From contig CAINOI010000043.1 of assembly GCA_903851465.1 (NCBI GenBank), positions 1 through 50,932 on the forward strand: a DNA stretch of 50,932 nt, in the 5' to 3' direction. A program made the translations under genes and the position numbers. The notes beneath the pieces are model-generated. The model did not search any database. It was not told where the DNA came from and saw nothing but the letters and a program-made list of their open reading frames with translations. How positions within the stretch are numbered: the first letter of the stretch is position 1; every line of letters starts with the position of its first letter. Source of the stretch: an uncultured Bacteroidota bacterium. GTDB taxonomy: Bacteria; Bacteroidota; Bacteroidia; Chitinophagales; Chitinophagaceae. Shown here in pieces: positions 33,339 through 41,079 of this stretch.

Positions 33339-34475
33339 ATGAAATACTACATCATAGCTGGCGAAGCTAGCGGCGACTTACACGGATCCAATTTAATTAA
33401 AGCCATTTTAAAAAATGACCCTGCTGCTAGTATCCAATGTTGGGGTGGCGATTTAATGCAACAGGCAGGAGGACATCTTGTGAAACATTATCGCAGTCTC
33501 GCTTTCATGGGCTTTGTAGAAGTGTTAATGAATTTAAGGACCATCTTATCCAATATCGCATTTTGCAAAAAGGACATCACTGCATTTGAGCCAGACGTTT
33601 TAATTTGTATTGATTATCCTGGCTTTAATTTACGCATTGCAAAATGGGCTAAAAAAAAGGGGATGAAAGTGGTGTATTTTATTGCGCCACAAGTTTGGGC
33701 ATGGAAAGAAAACAGGGTTCCTTCAATGCGCTTGTCAATTGATCGTTTATTATGTATCCTTCCTTTTGAAAAGCAATACTTTAAAAACAGATGGGATTGG
33801 GAAGTGGATTATATTGGACATCCATTAATGGAAGTGATTGATGCGCTTGAACCATTAGCACATCCCCTACCTTTATTAAAAGACCAAGCATTGATTGCAT
33901 TGTTACCTGGTAGTCGTCAGCAAGAGATTCAAAAAAAATTACCAATTATGCTTTCTGTTGCAAAGCAATTTCCTCAGGAACATTTTGTAGTCGCACAAGC
34001 ACCGGGGATTGATTCGACATGGTTTAATGCACTCCTACCTAATTTACCGAATGTTCATGTAGTCGCTGCAAACACTTATGCCATTTTACAACATAGTAAA
34101 GCTGCATTGGTTACAAGTGGTACGGCTACTTTAGAAACGGCATTGTTAAATGTGCCAGAAATTGTATGTTACAAAGGCAACCCAATAACTTTAGCATTGG
34201 CTAAACGATTTGTCAAAATTAAATTTATCGCCTTGGTCAATTTAATCATGGACAAGGAAGTGGTAAAGGAATTGATTCAAGAAGATTTAACCACAACGAA
34301 TCTATCCATTGAATTGAAAAAACTATTGGAAGAGCCTGCAAGACAGGCAGCGATCAAAGCTGATTATGCAGCGCTTAAACAAGCATTGACGACTGGACAA
34401 AAAGCCACAGAAGTTGCTGCTAATATTATTCAAGAAACACTGGATAGGCGCTTTATTTCAAAAGCGGCAAGATAA
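33339..34475 (+). CDS. lpxB: Lipid-A-disaccharide synthase
   Basis: A 378-residue GT19 glycosyltransferase that joins UDP-diacylglucosamine and lipid X at the inner membrane. Seen: YYIIAGEASGDLHGSNLI at the start, CWGGDLMQQAGG, LICIDYPGFNLRIAKWAKKKG, YFIAPQVWAWKENRV, DYIGHPLMEVID and the donor-site LLPGSRQQEIQKKLP; TSGTATLETALLNVPEIVCYKG closes the fold. Its 3' end overlaps the minus-strand DUF6728 gene by 23 bases. With waaA it gives two lipid A-Kdo genes in this window. Confidence 0.95.
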   Translation: MKYYIIAGEASGDLHGSNLIKAILKNDPAASIQCWGGDLMQQAGGHLVKHYRSLAFMGFVEVLMNLRTILSNIAFCKKDITAFEPDVLICIDYPGFNLRIAKWAKKKGMKVVYFIAPQVWAWKENRVPSMRLSIDRLLCILPFEKQYFKNRWDWEVDYIGHPLMEVIDALEPLAHPLPLLKDQALIALLPGSRQQEIQKKLPIMLSVAKQFPQEHFVVAQAPGIDSTWFNALLPNLPNVHVVAANTYAILQHSKAALVTSGTATLETALLNVPEIVCYKGNPITLALAKRFVKIKFIALVNLIMDKEVVKELIQEDLTTTNLSIELKKLLEEPARQAAIKADYAALKQALTTGQKATEVAANIIQETLDRRFISKAAR

Positions 34476-34629
34476 ATACCTTAAATAAAGTAAATAGGAT
34501 TGCGAAAATAAAAATCAACAATGAAATGCGATTCATGCCATGCATGTATTTCATCCATTGTGTTCTAGGTTGATTGGGATCTCTCTTCTTAATGAATAAG
34601 TACTCTCCAAATTGTCTTAAAATACCCAT
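34453..34629 (-). CDS. DUF6728-type small membrane protein
   Basis: A 58-residue protein found by reading the lpxB-metX gap. It starts MGILRQFGEYLFIKKRDPNQP, then carries KYMHGMNRIS and a single transmembrane helix (about residues 35-55). The YxFIKKRDPNQP and MHGxNRIS patterns are those I recall for DUF6728 proteins of Bacteroidota; function is unknown. It lies 33 bases after the metX stop on the same strand, probably in the same transcript, and its 3' end overlaps convergent lpxB. Confidence 0.8.
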   Translation of the reverse strand: MGILRQFGEYLFIKKRDPNQPRTQWMKYMHGMNRISLLIFIFAILFTLFKVFILPLLK

Positions 34630-34662
34630 TGTTAATTTTTTTTGTTGTGATGTTGCTTAAAA

Positions 34663-35685
34663 TTAAATTAAGCTATTGAGCCATGTTCTTAAATGTGAAG
34701 TGATTTGTGCAGTTTCAATAATAAAGCCATCGTGACCATACATTGAGTCAATCGCAACCAAAGTAGCATTTGGCATATGGTCTTCCAAAAACTTTTGTTC
34801 GGCCAAAGGACATAAAATATCACTATTAATTCCAATCACTAAAGTAGGTGTTTGTATAGATGCCAAGGTTGACTTTAAATCTCCCCCACGACCTCGTGCA
34901 AGATGATGACTATCCATCGACTTTGTCAATAACCAATAACTATATCCGTTAAATCGATTCACTAATTTATCGCCTTGATAATTGATATATGACGCTGCTT
35001 TTAAATTATCTATTTTTTCAGCATCTGTATCGGTTTGTTTTTCTTTGAAGATGTCATAGTTACGATAGGTCAACATTCCTATCGCCCTTGCCGCTTTCAA
35101 TCCTTTTGCTCCTGCATTTGGCTTGGCATCCTTCCATGTTGTATCTGCTTCTATCGATAATCTTTGTGCGGTATGTATGGCAATCGCCCAAGCACTTTCG
35201 GAAGCAGAAGTCGCAATTAAAAACATTTTTTGAATGACAGTAGGTTCCATCATTGCCCATTCTAAAGCCTGGTATCCACCCATGCTCCCACCTAATAAAA
35301 GGTCTATGGATTCAATACCTAAATGTTGTCTCAATAAAATATGCGCCTTCACCATATCTCGAATGGTGATCATTGGAAATTGATCAAACCTGGTGGATGC
35401 ATCTAAGTCGTCCACACTCAATGGCCCTGTGGAGCCATAACATGACCCTATGATATTCGCACAAACAATAAAGTAATCATTTGGATTAATCATTGAATCC
35501 TCCCCAACAAATCCTTTCCACCAATCAGCTACATCGGAATTAGCTGTAAGTGCATGACAAACCCAGGCCACTTTTTTACTGGGTGTATATTCCCCGTAAT
35601 AATGGTAGGCTATTTTGAGCTTTGGCAAACTGATACCGGATTCAAGGGTAAAAGGTTGATGGTATTTATAAATGACAGGGTCCAT
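34663..35685 (-). CDS. metX: Homoserine O-acetyltransferase (alpha/beta hydrolase fold)
   Basis: A 340-residue acyltransferase activating homoserine for methionine synthesis. HALTANSDVADWW, the nucleophile elbow LLLGGSMGGYQALEWA with its Ser, GINSDILCPLAEQ with the catalytic Asp, and MYGHDGFIIE with the catalytic His are all present. Acetyl rather than succinyl transfer is the usual activity, but cannot be settled from sequence. It is divergent from osmC-metZ across a palindromic promoter region. MetZ uses the activated homoserine, so the two halves of the pathway face each other. Confidence 0.92.
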   Translation of the reverse strand: MDPVIYKYHQPFTLESGISLPKLKIAYHYYGEYTPSKKVAWVCHALTANSDVADWWKGFVGEDSMINPNDYFIVCANIIGSCYGSTGPLSVDDLDASTRFDQFPMITIRDMVKAHILLRQHLGIESIDLLLGGSMGGYQALEWAMMEPTVIQKMFLIATSASESAWAIAIHTAQRLSIEADTTWKDAKPNAGAKGLKAARAIGMLTYRNYDIFKEKQTDTDAEKIDNLKAASYINYQGDKLVNRFNGYSYWLLTKSMDSHHLARGRGGDLKSTLASIQTPTLVIGINSDILCPLAEQKFLEDHMPNATLVAIDSMYGHDGFIIETAQITSHLRTWLNSLI

Positions 35686-35724
35686 TTTATCGCTTTCTTG
35701 TGCTAACTAAGTGGCTATTTGAAT

Positions 35725-35740
35725 TACCTTTGTAAAGGTA
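35725..35740. promoter_or_regulatory. Palindromic promoter core between metX and osmC-metZ
   Basis: TACCTTT-GT-AAAGGTA is a 7-bp inverted repeat. On the plus strand it provides the exact -7 box TACCTTTG for osmC, and on the minus strand TACCTTTA, a one-mismatch -7 box for metX. The distances to the two start codons are almost the same (47 and 39 bases). Confidence 0.5.
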
Positions 35741-35779
35741 CAATATTTATAATTCCAATTTACGAACCAATTATATCCT

Positions 35780-36199
35780 ATGGCAACGATTACACTTAAG
35801 CGCACCGATAACGATTATCAATTTCAAACCTTGGACGAAACTGGCCAAGTGATGACAATGGATATTCCTGCGGACCAAGGAGGTCATGGCAATGGCGTTA
35901 GACCAATGCAAGCTTTATTAAGTGCATTAGGTGGATGTAGTGGCGTGGATGTAGTGATGATTTTAAATAAACAAAAAGAAACCCTGGAGCATTACGAAAT
36001 GGTGATTAGTGGAGAACGTGCCGAAGGAAAAGAGCCCTCTTTATGGGAAACGATTCATATTGTTTTTAAATTAAAGGGCTCTATGACAAAAGAAAAAGCA
36101 GAAAAAGCTTGTGCTTTGTCTATTGATAAATATTGTTCAGTCGCTGCCACATTAAGAGCCGCTGGTGCAGTGATTACTTGGGAAGTTGAAATTTTATAA
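35780..36199 (+). CDS. OsmC family protein
   Basis: A 139-residue OsmC/Ohr-fold protein with both redox cysteines: Cys53 in LGGCSGVDV and Cys119 in DKYCSVAATL (a further Cys is at 111). The opening RPMQALLSALGGC is the family signature. OsmC/Ohr members reduce organic hydroperoxides with thiols; YhfA-like members have unclear roles, and this short form may be of that kind. metZ begins 17 bases downstream, so the two are probably co-transcribed, which hints at a role in sulfur metabolism. Confidence 0.87.
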   Translation: MATITLKRTDNDYQFQTLDETGQVMTMDIPADQGGHGNGVRPMQALLSALGGCSGVDVVMILNKQKETLEHYEMVISGERAEGKEPSLWETIHIVFKLKGSMTKEKAEKACALSIDKYCSVAATLRAAGAVITWEVEIL

Positions 36200-36216
36200 T
36201 TTTTTATTTTGTATTC

Positions 36217-37383
36217 ATGAAACACGATCAGTCTAAATTAATTCGTACACAAATTGAAAGAACTGCGGAGGGTGAACATTCAAGTCCTTTGTTTCTAACA
36301 AGTAGTTTTTGTTTTGATGAAGCAGAGACCATGCGTGCTGCGTTTGCGGATGAATCAGATGATAATATTTATAGCCGTTTCTCGAATCCAAATGTGCAAG
36401 AGTTTGTGGATCGATTGGCCGTATTGGAGCATGCAGAAGCAGGGTTCGCAACTGCAAGTGGGATGAGTGCGGTATTTGGTTCTTTCATGGCTTTGTTAAA
36501 AAAAGGAGACCACCTTTTATCTTGTAATGCCATTTTTGGAAGTACCCATAACGTTGTGTCTAAATACCTTCCAAAATACGGCATGGAATATAGTTATGTA
36601 TCGGCAGGTGCGACTGCAGCTGAATGGGAAGCAGCGATACAACCGAATACTAAAATGATTTATTTGGAAAGCCCAACCAATCCGGGTCTTGAAGTTTTAG
36701 ATATTGCTATGATTAGCGCGATTGCTAAAAAACACAATGTTATTTTAAATGTAGACAATTGTTTTGCAACACCAATTGGTCAAACTCCAATTGATCTTGG
36801 AGCAGACCTAGTGGTGCATTCTGCCACCAAATGGATAGATGGACAAGGACGCGTTTTAGGTGGCGCTGTATTAGGTAAAAAAGAATTGATACATGAGATT
36901 TATTTATTCTGCAGAAATACAGGACCATCCCTCTCTCCTTTCAATGCATGGTTATTGAGTAAGAGTTTAGAAACTTTAGAAGTTCGAATGGAAAGACATA
37001 GTAAGTCTGCTTTTTCGATTGCACAAAAATTAGAAGGCCATCCAAAAATTAATTTTGTAAAATATCCTTTCCTTCAATCCCATCCACAACATGCCATTGC
37101 GATCAAACAAATGAAAGATGGCGGCGGTATTGTTTGCTTTGAATTGAAAGGCGGCTTGGAAGCAGGACGACAATTTTTAAATGGTCTTAAAATGCTTTCC
37201 TTAACTGCGAACCTTGGTGATACCAGAAGCATTGCTTCGCACCCTGCAAGTACAACGCATGCTAGACTTTCCGAAGCAGAAAGACAAGCCGTTGCGATTA
37301 CCCCAGGATTGATTAGAATTTCGGTAGGCTTAGAACACGAGGAAGATATCTTAAATGATATTTTACAAGCATTAGAAGCTTAA
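36217..37383 (+). CDS. metZ: O-acetyl/O-succinylhomoserine sulfhydrylase, MetZ-like
   Basis: A 388-residue Cys/Met-metabolism PLP enzyme. YSRFSNPNVQEFVDRLA, FATASGMSAVFGSFMALLKKGDHLL and the Schiff-base Lys205 in VHSATKWIDGQGRVLGGAV fit MetZ more closely than cystathionine gamma-synthase; SLGDT-like NLGDTRSIASHPAST closes the active site. It would make homocysteine directly from sulfide and the MetX product. Cystathionine beta/gamma-lyases are the main alternative. It follows osmC by 17 bases and ends at a strong terminator. Confidence 0.87.
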   Translation: MKHDQSKLIRTQIERTAEGEHSSPLFLTSSFCFDEAETMRAAFADESDDNIYSRFSNPNVQEFVDRLAVLEHAEAGFATASGMSAVFGSFMALLKKGDHLLSCNAIFGSTHNVVSKYLPKYGMEYSYVSAGATAAEWEAAIQPNTKMIYLESPTNPGLEVLDIAMISAIAKKHNVILNVDNCFATPIGQTPIDLGADLVVHSATKWIDGQGRVLGGAVLGKKELIHEIYLFCRNTGPSLSPFNAWLLSKSLETLEVRMERHSKSAFSIAQKLEGHPKINFVKYPFLQSHPQHAIAIKQMKDGGGIVCFELKGGLEAGRQFLNGLKMLSLTANLGDTRSIASHPASTTHARLSEAERQAVAITPGLIRISVGLEHEEDILNDILQALEA

Positions 37384-37396
37384 ATTAAATTGATAT

Positions 37397-37435
37397 AAAA
37401 AGCCCTGTTCATTAGACTGAGCAGGGCTTTTTTTT
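37397..37435 (+). terminator. Terminator of osmC-metZ
   Basis: Stem AAAAGCCCTGTTC/GAGCAGGGCTTTT with an 8-base loop, running into TTTTTTTT 14 bases after metZ. Confidence 0.92.
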
Positions 37436-37489
37436 GTTAGATAATGGTGTATTATATTGAATTTTAGCCCCTTCATTGTGTCCTTTTTA

Positions 37490-37508
37490 CAATATAGTTT
37501 GTATATTG
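37490..37508. promoter_or_regulatory. Candidate operator upstream of the MFS permease
   Basis: A perfect inverted repeat CAATATA-GTTTG-TATATTG. The right arm is part of TATATTGAATT (37502-37512), which is repeated directly at 37453-37463. ATAGTTTG inside it is a partial -7 match, so bound protein would cover the promoter. Another CAATATA occurs at 41031-41037, upstream of the Nudix-fold regulator. Confidence 0.45.
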
Positions 37509-37545
37509 AATTCGCTTAAAATAACCAACGATTAAAACAAAACCT

Positions 37546-38742
37546 ATGAAATTAAAAACAGGTGTATTATTATCTCTTATGATGTTTCTCCAATATTACA
37601 TTTGGGGTGCTTGGTATGTAACAATGGGTACTTATATGGGTGAAAAATTAGGTGCTTCAGGTGTAGCTATTGGTGCTGCTTATGGTGCCGGCGCGATTGC
37701 CACTATCATTTCTCCCTTCTTTGTAGGCATGATTGCGGATCGCTTTTTTGCTGCTCAAAAAATCATGGGGGTATTGCATCTAGTAGGTGCCGCTTTACTT
37801 TTTTACGCAACTAAAGTTGATAATACTAGTTTTTATTGGGTGATCCTTGTATACTCATTATTATACATGCCTACGATTGCTTTAAGCAATAGTGTCGCCT
37901 TTGCGCAAATGACAGATCCTGGAAAACAATTTCCATGGATTCGTGTTTTTGGAACCTTAGGTTGGATCGCTGCTGGTTTAGTGATCAGTCAATTGGGAAT
38001 TGAAAAAACCGAAGGTACCTTTGTTGTTGCAGCAGGTATTTCTGCGGCATTAGGGATATTGAGTTTTGCTTTACCAAATACACCTCCAAAAGCAGCAGGT
38101 ACGCCATCTTCAATGGGGGCTATTTTAGGAAAAGATGCATTTGTGTTATTAAAGAATAAATCTTTCTTAGTATTCTTTATCTCAGCCATTGCTATTTGTA
38201 TTCCTTTGTCATTCTATTATGGATTTGCCAACCCTTTCTTAAATGAAGTTGGATTAGATAATGTCGCTGGAAAAATGACAATGGGACAAATGTCAGAAGC
38301 TATTTTTATATTAGCGATCCCCTTCTTATTCAATAAAATTGGCGTTAAGAATATGTTGATTTTTGGTATCACAGCATGGGTATTGCGTTATGTATGTTTT
38401 GCTTACGGTAATATGGATGCAAGCTGGATGTTGTATGCTGGTATTATTTTACACGGTATTTGTTATGACTTCTTCTTTGTAACAGGTTATATGTATACAG
38501 AAAAGAAGGCAGGTGAAAATATCAAAAACGCAGCACAAGGTTTATTTACATTTGCCACTTATGGTGTAGGTATGTTCATTGGAACCAACTACAGTGGATT
38601 TGTTGTGGAGCAAAATAAATTAGCAGATGCTACTGGACACAACTGGACAAGTATCTGGTTAACACCAGCAGCAATTGCAGGTGCAGTATTGATTGCTTTT
38701 ATCTTATTCTTTAAAGAGAAAAAAGAAGTCGAAGCTGCTTAA
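37546..38742 (+). CDS. MFS permease, nucleoside:H+ symporter (NupG/XapB) type
   Basis: A 398-residue protein with about 12 transmembrane helices. The start LMMFLQYYIWGAWYVTMGTYM, the Asp-Arg loop MIADRFFAAQK between helices 2 and 3, FPWIRVFGTLGWIAAG and FFFVTGYMYTEKKA are typical of the nucleoside symporter family. In Bacteroidota relatives are often found with Gfo/Idh/MocA and TIM-barrel genes of sugar catabolism, as here, so the substrate may be a sugar or modified sugar. A palindrome upstream may be its operator. Confidence 0.82.
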   Translation: MKLKTGVLLSLMMFLQYYIWGAWYVTMGTYMGEKLGASGVAIGAAYGAGAIATIISPFFVGMIADRFFAAQKIMGVLHLVGAALLFYATKVDNTSFYWVILVYSLLYMPTIALSNSVAFAQMTDPGKQFPWIRVFGTLGWIAAGLVISQLGIEKTEGTFVVAAGISAALGILSFALPNTPPKAAGTPSSMGAILGKDAFVLLKNKSFLVFFISAIAICIPLSFYYGFANPFLNEVGLDNVAGKMTMGQMSEAIFILAIPFLFNKIGVKNMLIFGITAWVLRYVCFAYGNMDASWMLYAGIILHGICYDFFFVTGYMYTEKKAGENIKNAAQGLFTFATYGVGMFIGTNYSGFVVEQNKLADATGHNWTSIWLTPAAIAGAVLIAFILFFKEKKEVEAA

Positions 38743-38757
38743 GACATTCACTTTTCT

Positions 38758-38787
38758 AAAGCCTATCCCCTGGGTAGGCTTTTTTTA
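38758..38787 (+). terminator. Terminator after the MFS permease
   Basis: Stem AAAGCCTA-T-CCC / GGG-TAGGCTTT with a short loop, then TTTTTTTAT, 15 bases after the stop. Confidence 0.88.
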
Positions 38788-38822
38788 TACTTTTTATTTT
38801 TTCATTATTCATTCTTTCAATT

Positions 38823-40013
38823 ATGAGAATCGCAATGTTAGGTGCTGGGTTTATTGGCCGTTTTTATGCAGATGCATTACAAGGCTACAGAAGTAAAGAC
38901 AAAGTTGTAAGTATTTATGCTCGTCGTGAAGAATCAGCGAAAAAATTTGCAGCAGATTACAATTGTGCACACTGGACCACCGAAATGGAAGAAGCCATTA
39001 CGCATCCAGATGTAGATATTGTTTGCATCTCCTTACCTAATAATTTACATGAAGCAGCAGTGATGATGTGTTGCAAACATAAAAAAGCGGTGATGACCAC
39101 TAAGCCACTTGGCCGAAATGGTGCAGAAGCAAAACGCATGTTGATTGCAGTGGAAGAAGCAGGCATTTTTAATGGTTATTTAGAAGATCTTGTCTACACT
39201 CCTAAATTTATCAAAGCCAACCAAAGCGTGAAAGAAGGTGCTTTAGGTCGCGTGTTATGGGCTAAGTCCCGTGAAACACATCCTGGCCCACATAGTGAAT
39301 GGTTCTGGGATATTGAACAAGCAGGTGGTGGATGTATTTTAGATTTAGGTTGTCATTGCGTCGAGATCTCAAGATCTTATATTGGTAAGGATATCAAACC
39401 TATTGAAGTGATGTGTTGGGCAGATACGCAAGTGAAACCAATCGAAGCCGAAGACCACGCCATTGGCTTAGTGAAATATGAGAACGGCGCCATTGGTCAA
39501 TTTGAAGTGAGTTGGACTTTTAGAGGTGGTTTAGATTTAAGAGACGAAGTGATGGGTACAGAAGGGACTATTTGGATCAATAGTTTTTTAAGAACAGGCT
39601 TTGAGATGTTTACAACCGGAAAAGGCGGAGATTATATTGCAGAGAAAGCAGAGAGCGATAGAGGCTGGCTGTTTCCTGTGGGAGATGAATTGAATGAACT
39701 TGGATACAATCATATGTTCATGGATATGTTCAACTCCATTGAAAAAGGTGCAGCACCAAAAGAAACATTCTACGATGGCTATGTGGTGAATTGTATTTTA
39801 GATGCGGCCTACAAATCGGCTAAAACAAAATTATGGGAACCTGTTCAATTGGATATCTGGAGAGGCAAAACTGGCTTAACCAAGGAAAGTCATTTAGTTG
39901 AATATGATGCCAATCATTATTTAGTGAAAGAAGAGATGACCCATTATGGTGCAAAGAAGTTAATTCTAAAACATAAGACCACGGGGAAGATTTCAGAACA
40001 AACAATCAATTAA
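38823..40013 (+). CDS. Gfo/Idh/MocA family oxidoreductase
   Basis: A 396-residue NAD(P)-dependent oxidoreductase. The Rossmann motif is IAMLGAGFIGRFYADAL. The usual E-K-P motif appears as TTKPLGRNG, keeping Lys-Pro. The C-terminal domain has GGGCILDLGCHCVEIS, with the catalytic-region Asp and His. Members oxidise or epimerise sugars and inositols. It starts 80 bases after the MFS gene, past a terminator, and is convergent with the TIM-barrel gene. Together they may process an imported sugar; the substrate is unknown. Confidence 0.85.
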   Translation: MRIAMLGAGFIGRFYADALQGYRSKDKVVSIYARREESAKKFAADYNCAHWTTEMEEAITHPDVDIVCISLPNNLHEAAVMMCCKHKKAVMTTKPLGRNGAEAKRMLIAVEEAGIFNGYLEDLVYTPKFIKANQSVKEGALGRVLWAKSRETHPGPHSEWFWDIEQAGGGCILDLGCHCVEISRSYIGKDIKPIEVMCWADTQVKPIEAEDHAIGLVKYENGAIGQFEVSWTFRGGLDLRDEVMGTEGTIWINSFLRTGFEMFTTGKGGDYIAEKAESDRGWLFPVGDELNELGYNHMFMDMFNSIEKGAAPKETFYDGYVVNCILDAAYKSAKTKLWEPVQLDIWRGKTGLTKESHLVEYDANHYLVKEEMTHYGAKKLILKHKTTGKISEQTIN

Positions 40014-40016
40014 TTT

Positions 40017-40048
40017 AAAAAGCCCTTAATACAAATTAAGGGCTTTTT
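40017..40048. terminator. Bidirectional terminator between oxidoreductase and isomerase genes
   Basis: A 14-bp perfect stem AAAAAGCCCTTAAT/ATTAAGGGCTTTTT with loop ACAA. It lies 3 bases after the oxidoreductase stop and 2 bases from the isomerase stop. Confidence 0.93.
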
Positions 40049-40050
40049 AA

Positions 40051-40983
40051 TTATAGCGACATTTTAAACTTGTTAAAGTTATTCGCAGAAGTGACAATAT
40101 CATCGAAGGGATTTCTTGGGAAATCTTGTTCAATAAAAAAATATTTTACCCCAGCAATATCTAAATTTTTAAAGGTTTCTTTGAAATCATATGAACCAGT
40201 ACCAAATGGAACAATATTGCCATCTTTATCCATATCTTTTACATGCAATAATGGGAAACGGCCTTTGTATTTCTTGAATAGATCAACAGGATTTTTACCA
40301 GCTCTAAATACCCAGCCCAAATCCAATTCTAATTTTAAAATATCTGCAGAAATTTGAGTAGTGAAATAATCATAGGCAACAATACCATCCTTAACATCAA
40401 ACTCAGTTGCATGGTTATGATAAGCAAATAGTAAACCTGCTTTTTTAGCTTGCTCCCCTGCGGTTTGTAATAAAGCTGCAGATGCTTTAATCTCATCTCC
40501 AGTTTCAATGCCAATACTTGAACATACGATATAAGGTATACCTGCTTCTGCAACTAGGTCAACTAGTTCCTGACTATTGTCTTTCAAAGTCATCATCTTA
40601 GGAAAACTCATTGGTTTGCCATCGGGACCATTTGGTATTTTGATATTAGGAGGTGGTTTCATAGGTGATCCTACGACATGATGTGAACGCCATTCCATCC
40701 CCAAATCGTGTACAAGCGACTTAAACTCTTTTGGTTTTTTACCATAAAAACTACCTGGTTTGCTAAAAGCAGATTCAATATTTTTATATCCAGCTGCAGC
40801 TAATTTTTGCAAAGAACCAACAGGATCAGATTCCATTTGCATTAAAATGGTAAATAATTGAATGCCTGTTTCAGGTATTTTGGATGCTCCATAAAAACTT
40901 TCAGCCCAACTCGAATGACTGAATAATGCCCCTCCCACTGTAAGTGCAGTGGCTTGTTGTAAGAAATCTCTTCTTGAATTCAT
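40051..40983 (-). CDS. Exported sugar phosphate isomerase/epimerase-like TIM barrel
   Basis: A 310-residue protein. The first 28 residues form a probable Tat signal, NSRRDFLQQATALTVGGALF, with the twin Arg. The rest is a xylose isomerase-like TIM barrel: GIQLFTILMQ, AAAGYKNIESAF, FAYHNHATEFD with the metal-site His/Glu, LKLELDLGWVFRAGKNP and LLHVKDMD with further metal ligands. Periplasmic members act on keto-sugars or glycosides in Bacteroidota. It is convergent with the oxidoreductase and divergent from the Nudix-fold regulator gene. Confidence 0.85.
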   Translation of the reverse strand: MNSRRDFLQQATALTVGGALFSHSSWAESFYGASKIPETGIQLFTILMQMESDPVGSLQKLAAAGYKNIESAFSKPGSFYGKKPKEFKSLVHDLGMEWRSHHVVGSPMKPPPNIKIPNGPDGKPMSFPKMMTLKDNSQELVDLVAEAGIPYIVCSSIGIETGDEIKASAALLQTAGEQAKKAGLLFAYHNHATEFDVKDGIVAYDYFTTQISADILKLELDLGWVFRAGKNPVDLFKKYKGRFPLLHVKDMDKDGNIVPFGTGSYDFKETFKNLDIAGVKYFFIEQDFPRNPFDDIVTSANNFNKFKMSL

Positions 40984-41079
40984 GATAACTTATTTAAATG
41001 TGACAAGGCATTCATTGCGTTGTTTTGACACAATATAAAAAAATTAAGACATTTAATCAAAATATTTTATCTTTAAAAT

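Noticed and set aside
35686..35779. SAM riboswitch between metX and osmC
   Set aside because: The region is short and holds promoter-like elements and one palindrome, without SAM-I or SAM-II core sequences.
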